A stretch of DNA of 11,327 nucleotides, taken from Verrucomicrobia bacterium UBA6354. Lineage in GTDB: Bacteria > Verrucomicrobiota > Kiritimatiellia > RFP12 > UBA1067. The notes below the pieces were generated by a model that was not told where the DNA came from, ran no database searches, and saw only the letters and a program-made list of their open reading frames with translations. Both the position numbers and the translations under genes were made by a program. Position 1 is the stretch's first letter. Every line of letters starts with the position of its first letter. The stretch covers positions 1 through 11,327 of the forward strand of contig DJRS01000016.1 of assembly GCA_002440145.1 (NCBI GenBank). Reading direction: 5' to 3'. Below, piece by piece: positions 10,303 through 11,327 of this stretch.

Positions 10303-10961
10303 TTCACCTTCTCGAGGAGCATGGCCGCCGCGGCGGTTTCCGCCTGGCGAAGCGAGCCGCCCTGCGCCTGCGCGGAACCCACCCCCTCGACCGTCACGCG
10401 CGCCGTGAAGACGGGCCTGTCGCACGTGCCCGCCGTCCGGACGCGCTCGTACACAGGAATGCGCGGCGGTTTGAGCGCCTGCGCATAGTGCTGCAAGGCC
10501 GTCTTGGGATTGCCGTCCAATTCACCCTGCGCGGCGTTCTCCGTGAGACCCAGCGCGGCGAAAACGGCTTCCGCGGCCGGCTTGCCCCCGTCCAGATACG
10601 CTGCTCCGAGAATGGCTTCCACCGCGTCCGCGAGCGTCTTCGCGTGTGCATCCAAAGGACCCGCCCCCCGGTTGCGCCGCAGACGCGCACAAATCCCATG
10701 CGCCGCGGCCGCCGCGCAAAGCGCCGCGCTGGACACCATATGCTGGCGCCGCGCCGTGAGCGACCCTTCCTTGTCCTTCGGATAGGCCGCGAAAAGCCAC
10801 TCCGTCGCCAAAAGCTGCAGCACCGCGTCGCCCAGCAGCTCCAGGCGCTGGTTGTCTTCCGCCTGCGGCTGCGTCATGCGGTAGGACGGCGTCGTCAACG
10901 CTTCTTCCAGAAGCGCCGCGTTCGAGAAAACATAGCCAAATATCTCGTTCTCATTTTCCAT
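10299..10961 (-). CDS. rnc: Ribonuclease III
   Basis: The 220-aa product is full length (E. coli 226). The catalytic domain carries the signature DNQRLELLGDAVLQLL (36-51) with metal ligands E41 and D45, and TLADAVEAILGAAYLDGG with the conserved Asp and Glu that correspond to E. coli D114 and E117. A C-terminal double-stranded-RNA-binding domain begins at NPKTALQHYAQA and ends RQAETAAAAMLLEKV. RNase III cleaves dsRNA in rRNA precursors and regulatory duplexes. Residue 38 is Gln where E. coli has Glu38, an accessory acidic position. The start at 10961 is fixed by the family alignment: the N-terminal helix IFGYVFSNAALLEEAL follows at once and the next Met is residue 29. No Shine-Dalgarno precedes it; an extended -10 box lies 7 nt upstream. 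It is the first gene of the minus-strand operon. Confidence 0.96.
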   Translation of the reverse strand: MENENEIFGYVFSNAALLEEALTTPSYRMTQPQAEDNQRLELLGDAVLQLLATEWLFAAYPKDKEGSLTARRQHMVSSAALCAAAAAHGICARLRRNRGAGPLDAHAKTLADAVEAILGAAYLDGGKPAAEAVFAALGLTENAAQGELDGNPKTALQHYAQALKPPRIPVYERVRTAGTCDRPVFTARVTVEGVGSAQAQGGSLRQAETAAAAMLLEKVK

Positions 10962-10968
10962 CGCGGAT

Positions 10969-10977
10969 ATTATATCA
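10969..10977 (-). promoter_or_regulatory. Extended -10 promoter of the rnc operon
   Basis: Read on the minus strand, 10977-10969 is TGATATAAT, a perfect consensus -10 hexamer with the TGn extension. No good -35 hexamer is found 16-18 nt further upstream, as is usual for extended -10 promoters. Only 7 nt separate the box from the rnc ATG, so transcription should begin at or next to the A of the start codon. The purely sequence-based match is strong, but AT-rich DNA can mimic it. Confidence 0.7.
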
Positions 10978-11327
10978 AATTAAGCGCCATCCGCCTATAC
11001 CCGGCGCGATTTGCCGAAGGAAATGTGTACCCTGTCGTGAGACACCCGGGACAGGCCGCTCCAGGTGGAATGGAGGGCGAGCGCCCGATAAGGAGAAGGG
11101 CCGGCCGAGAAGGCGGAAGGCTAGAGCCCGCAATGGAAATCGGCAATCCGTTTCGGGGCGTTTTGACCTCCTCTCGGACGCACAAAACGGGCGAAACGGC
11201 GATGCCCGACCGGGGGCGTTCCCGTTTTCAGGTGATATCTACGTGTTTTGTTCTTTATTTCGACAGAAAGATCAAACCAACGGGCAATTTCCCTTTTGCA
11301 GGCGCCCCGTTCTCGTGCCCATGAGAA
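10978..11327. other. Intergenic region with small hairpins, no convincing gene
   Basis: This 350-bp stretch up to the window edge has no recognisable coding sequence on either strand. Its right half is more AT-rich than the rest of the window. It contains CCTGTC/GACAGG (11031-11036 with 11050-11055, enclosing GTG-AGA-CAC), CTCCA/TGGAG (11059-11063 with 11071-11075) and GGGC-GAGC-GCCC (11075-11086), plus the larger inverted repeats described separately. This clustering suggests a small RNA or a leader, but I could not match it to RNase P RNA, tmRNA, SRP RNA, 6S RNA or a riboswitch class with any confidence. Confidence 0.5.
11148..11228. repeat. Two overlapping, mutually exclusive inverted repeats
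   Basis: Hairpin A pairs CCGTTTC (11148-11154) with GAAACGG (11193-11199) and CGTTTTG (11159-11165) with CAAAACG (11183-11189). A small internal loop (GGGG against GGC) and a 17-nt apical loop make up the rest. Hairpin B pairs AAAACGGG (11184-11191) with CCCGTTTT (11221-11228) and can also form GCCC/GGGC inside. The shared segment 11184-11191 cannot be in both at once. The four T at the end of B are too few for a strong terminator. Confidence 0.6.

Noticed and set aside
10303..10425. 41-residue N-terminal extension of RecD2
   Set aside because: It lies inside rnc, is Gly/Arg-rich, and the ATG at 10302 has both a ribosome-binding site and the operon's usual ATGA overlap.
11064..11104. Faint resemblance to the SAM-I riboswitch core (GGTGGA...GGCCCGATGA)
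   Set aside because: Order and spacing of the conserved blocks do not match and the CCCGGCAACC element is absent.
10970..11185. 71-aa minus-strand frame upstream of rnc
   Set aside because: Overlaps the rnc promoter, has no ribosome-binding site and no recognisable sequence.
10275..11324. Plus-strand frame across rnc and the intergenic region, including an ATG at 11070 giving 84 aa
   Set aside because: Low-complexity Arg/Gly/Pro-rich product, no family resemblance, mostly antisense to rnc.
11121..11327. Minus-strand open frame entering from the right edge (69 codons, ends TAG), possibly a gene 3' end
   Set aside because: Third-position GC is near 50 %, unlike the neighbours, and I recognise no domain. 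A longer contig would decide; it is too weak to annotate.

Overview
This is a GC-rich (about 60-65 % by eye) bacterial chromosome segment made almost entirely of housekeeping genes packed tightly together. Lineage cannot be fixed from the sequence alone. The RNase III signature (DNQRLELLGDAVL), the cysteine-containing GroEL tail and a variant chorismate synthase active-site loop would fit the Planctomycetes-Verrucomicrobia-Chlamydiae (PVC) group, for example Verrucomicrobiota, Lentisphaerota or Kiritimatiellota. That is a low-confidence inference. No phage, transposon, CRISPR, tRNA or rRNA was seen.

Plus strand, 1-3268: a chaperone cluster. The C-terminal two thirds of dnaK enters from the left edge. 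It is followed 60 nt later by groES and 24 nt after that by groEL, and the unit closes with a textbook rho-independent terminator (3231-3268). No CIRCE operator is visible before groES. A lipoprotein of the serine beta-lactamase/penicillin-binding-protein superfamily (3275-4456) starts 6 nt after the terminator T-run and has no evident Shine-Dalgarno sequence. Its 3' end overlaps the convergent azlD gene by 66 bp.

Minus strand, 10961 down to 4391: one compact six-gene unit in the order rnc (RNase III), recD2 (SF1 helicase), tyrA (prephenate/arogenate dehydrogenase), a fused aroC-aroB (chorismate synthase joined to 3-dehydroquinate synthase), azlC and azlD (two-component amino-acid exporter). 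Every junction overlaps by 4 or 7 nt, so there is no untranslated base between the first start and the last stop. A perfect extended -10 promoter (TGATATAAT) lies only 7 nt before the rnc start, so the operon mRNA may be leaderless. Metabolically, AroB makes 3-dehydroquinate (step 2 of the shikimate pathway), AroC makes chorismate (step 7), TyrA leads from chorismate-derived prephenate towards tyrosine, and AzlCD could export the product.

Right edge, 10962-11327: 366 bp with no convincing gene. It holds the rnc promoter, several small hairpins and a pair of mutually exclusive inverted repeats (11148-11228) that look like an attenuator-type switch or an unannotated RNA. The most noteworthy features are the AroC-AroB fusion, the fully overlapped mixed-function operon with a possible leaderless start, and the unexplained structured intergenic region.
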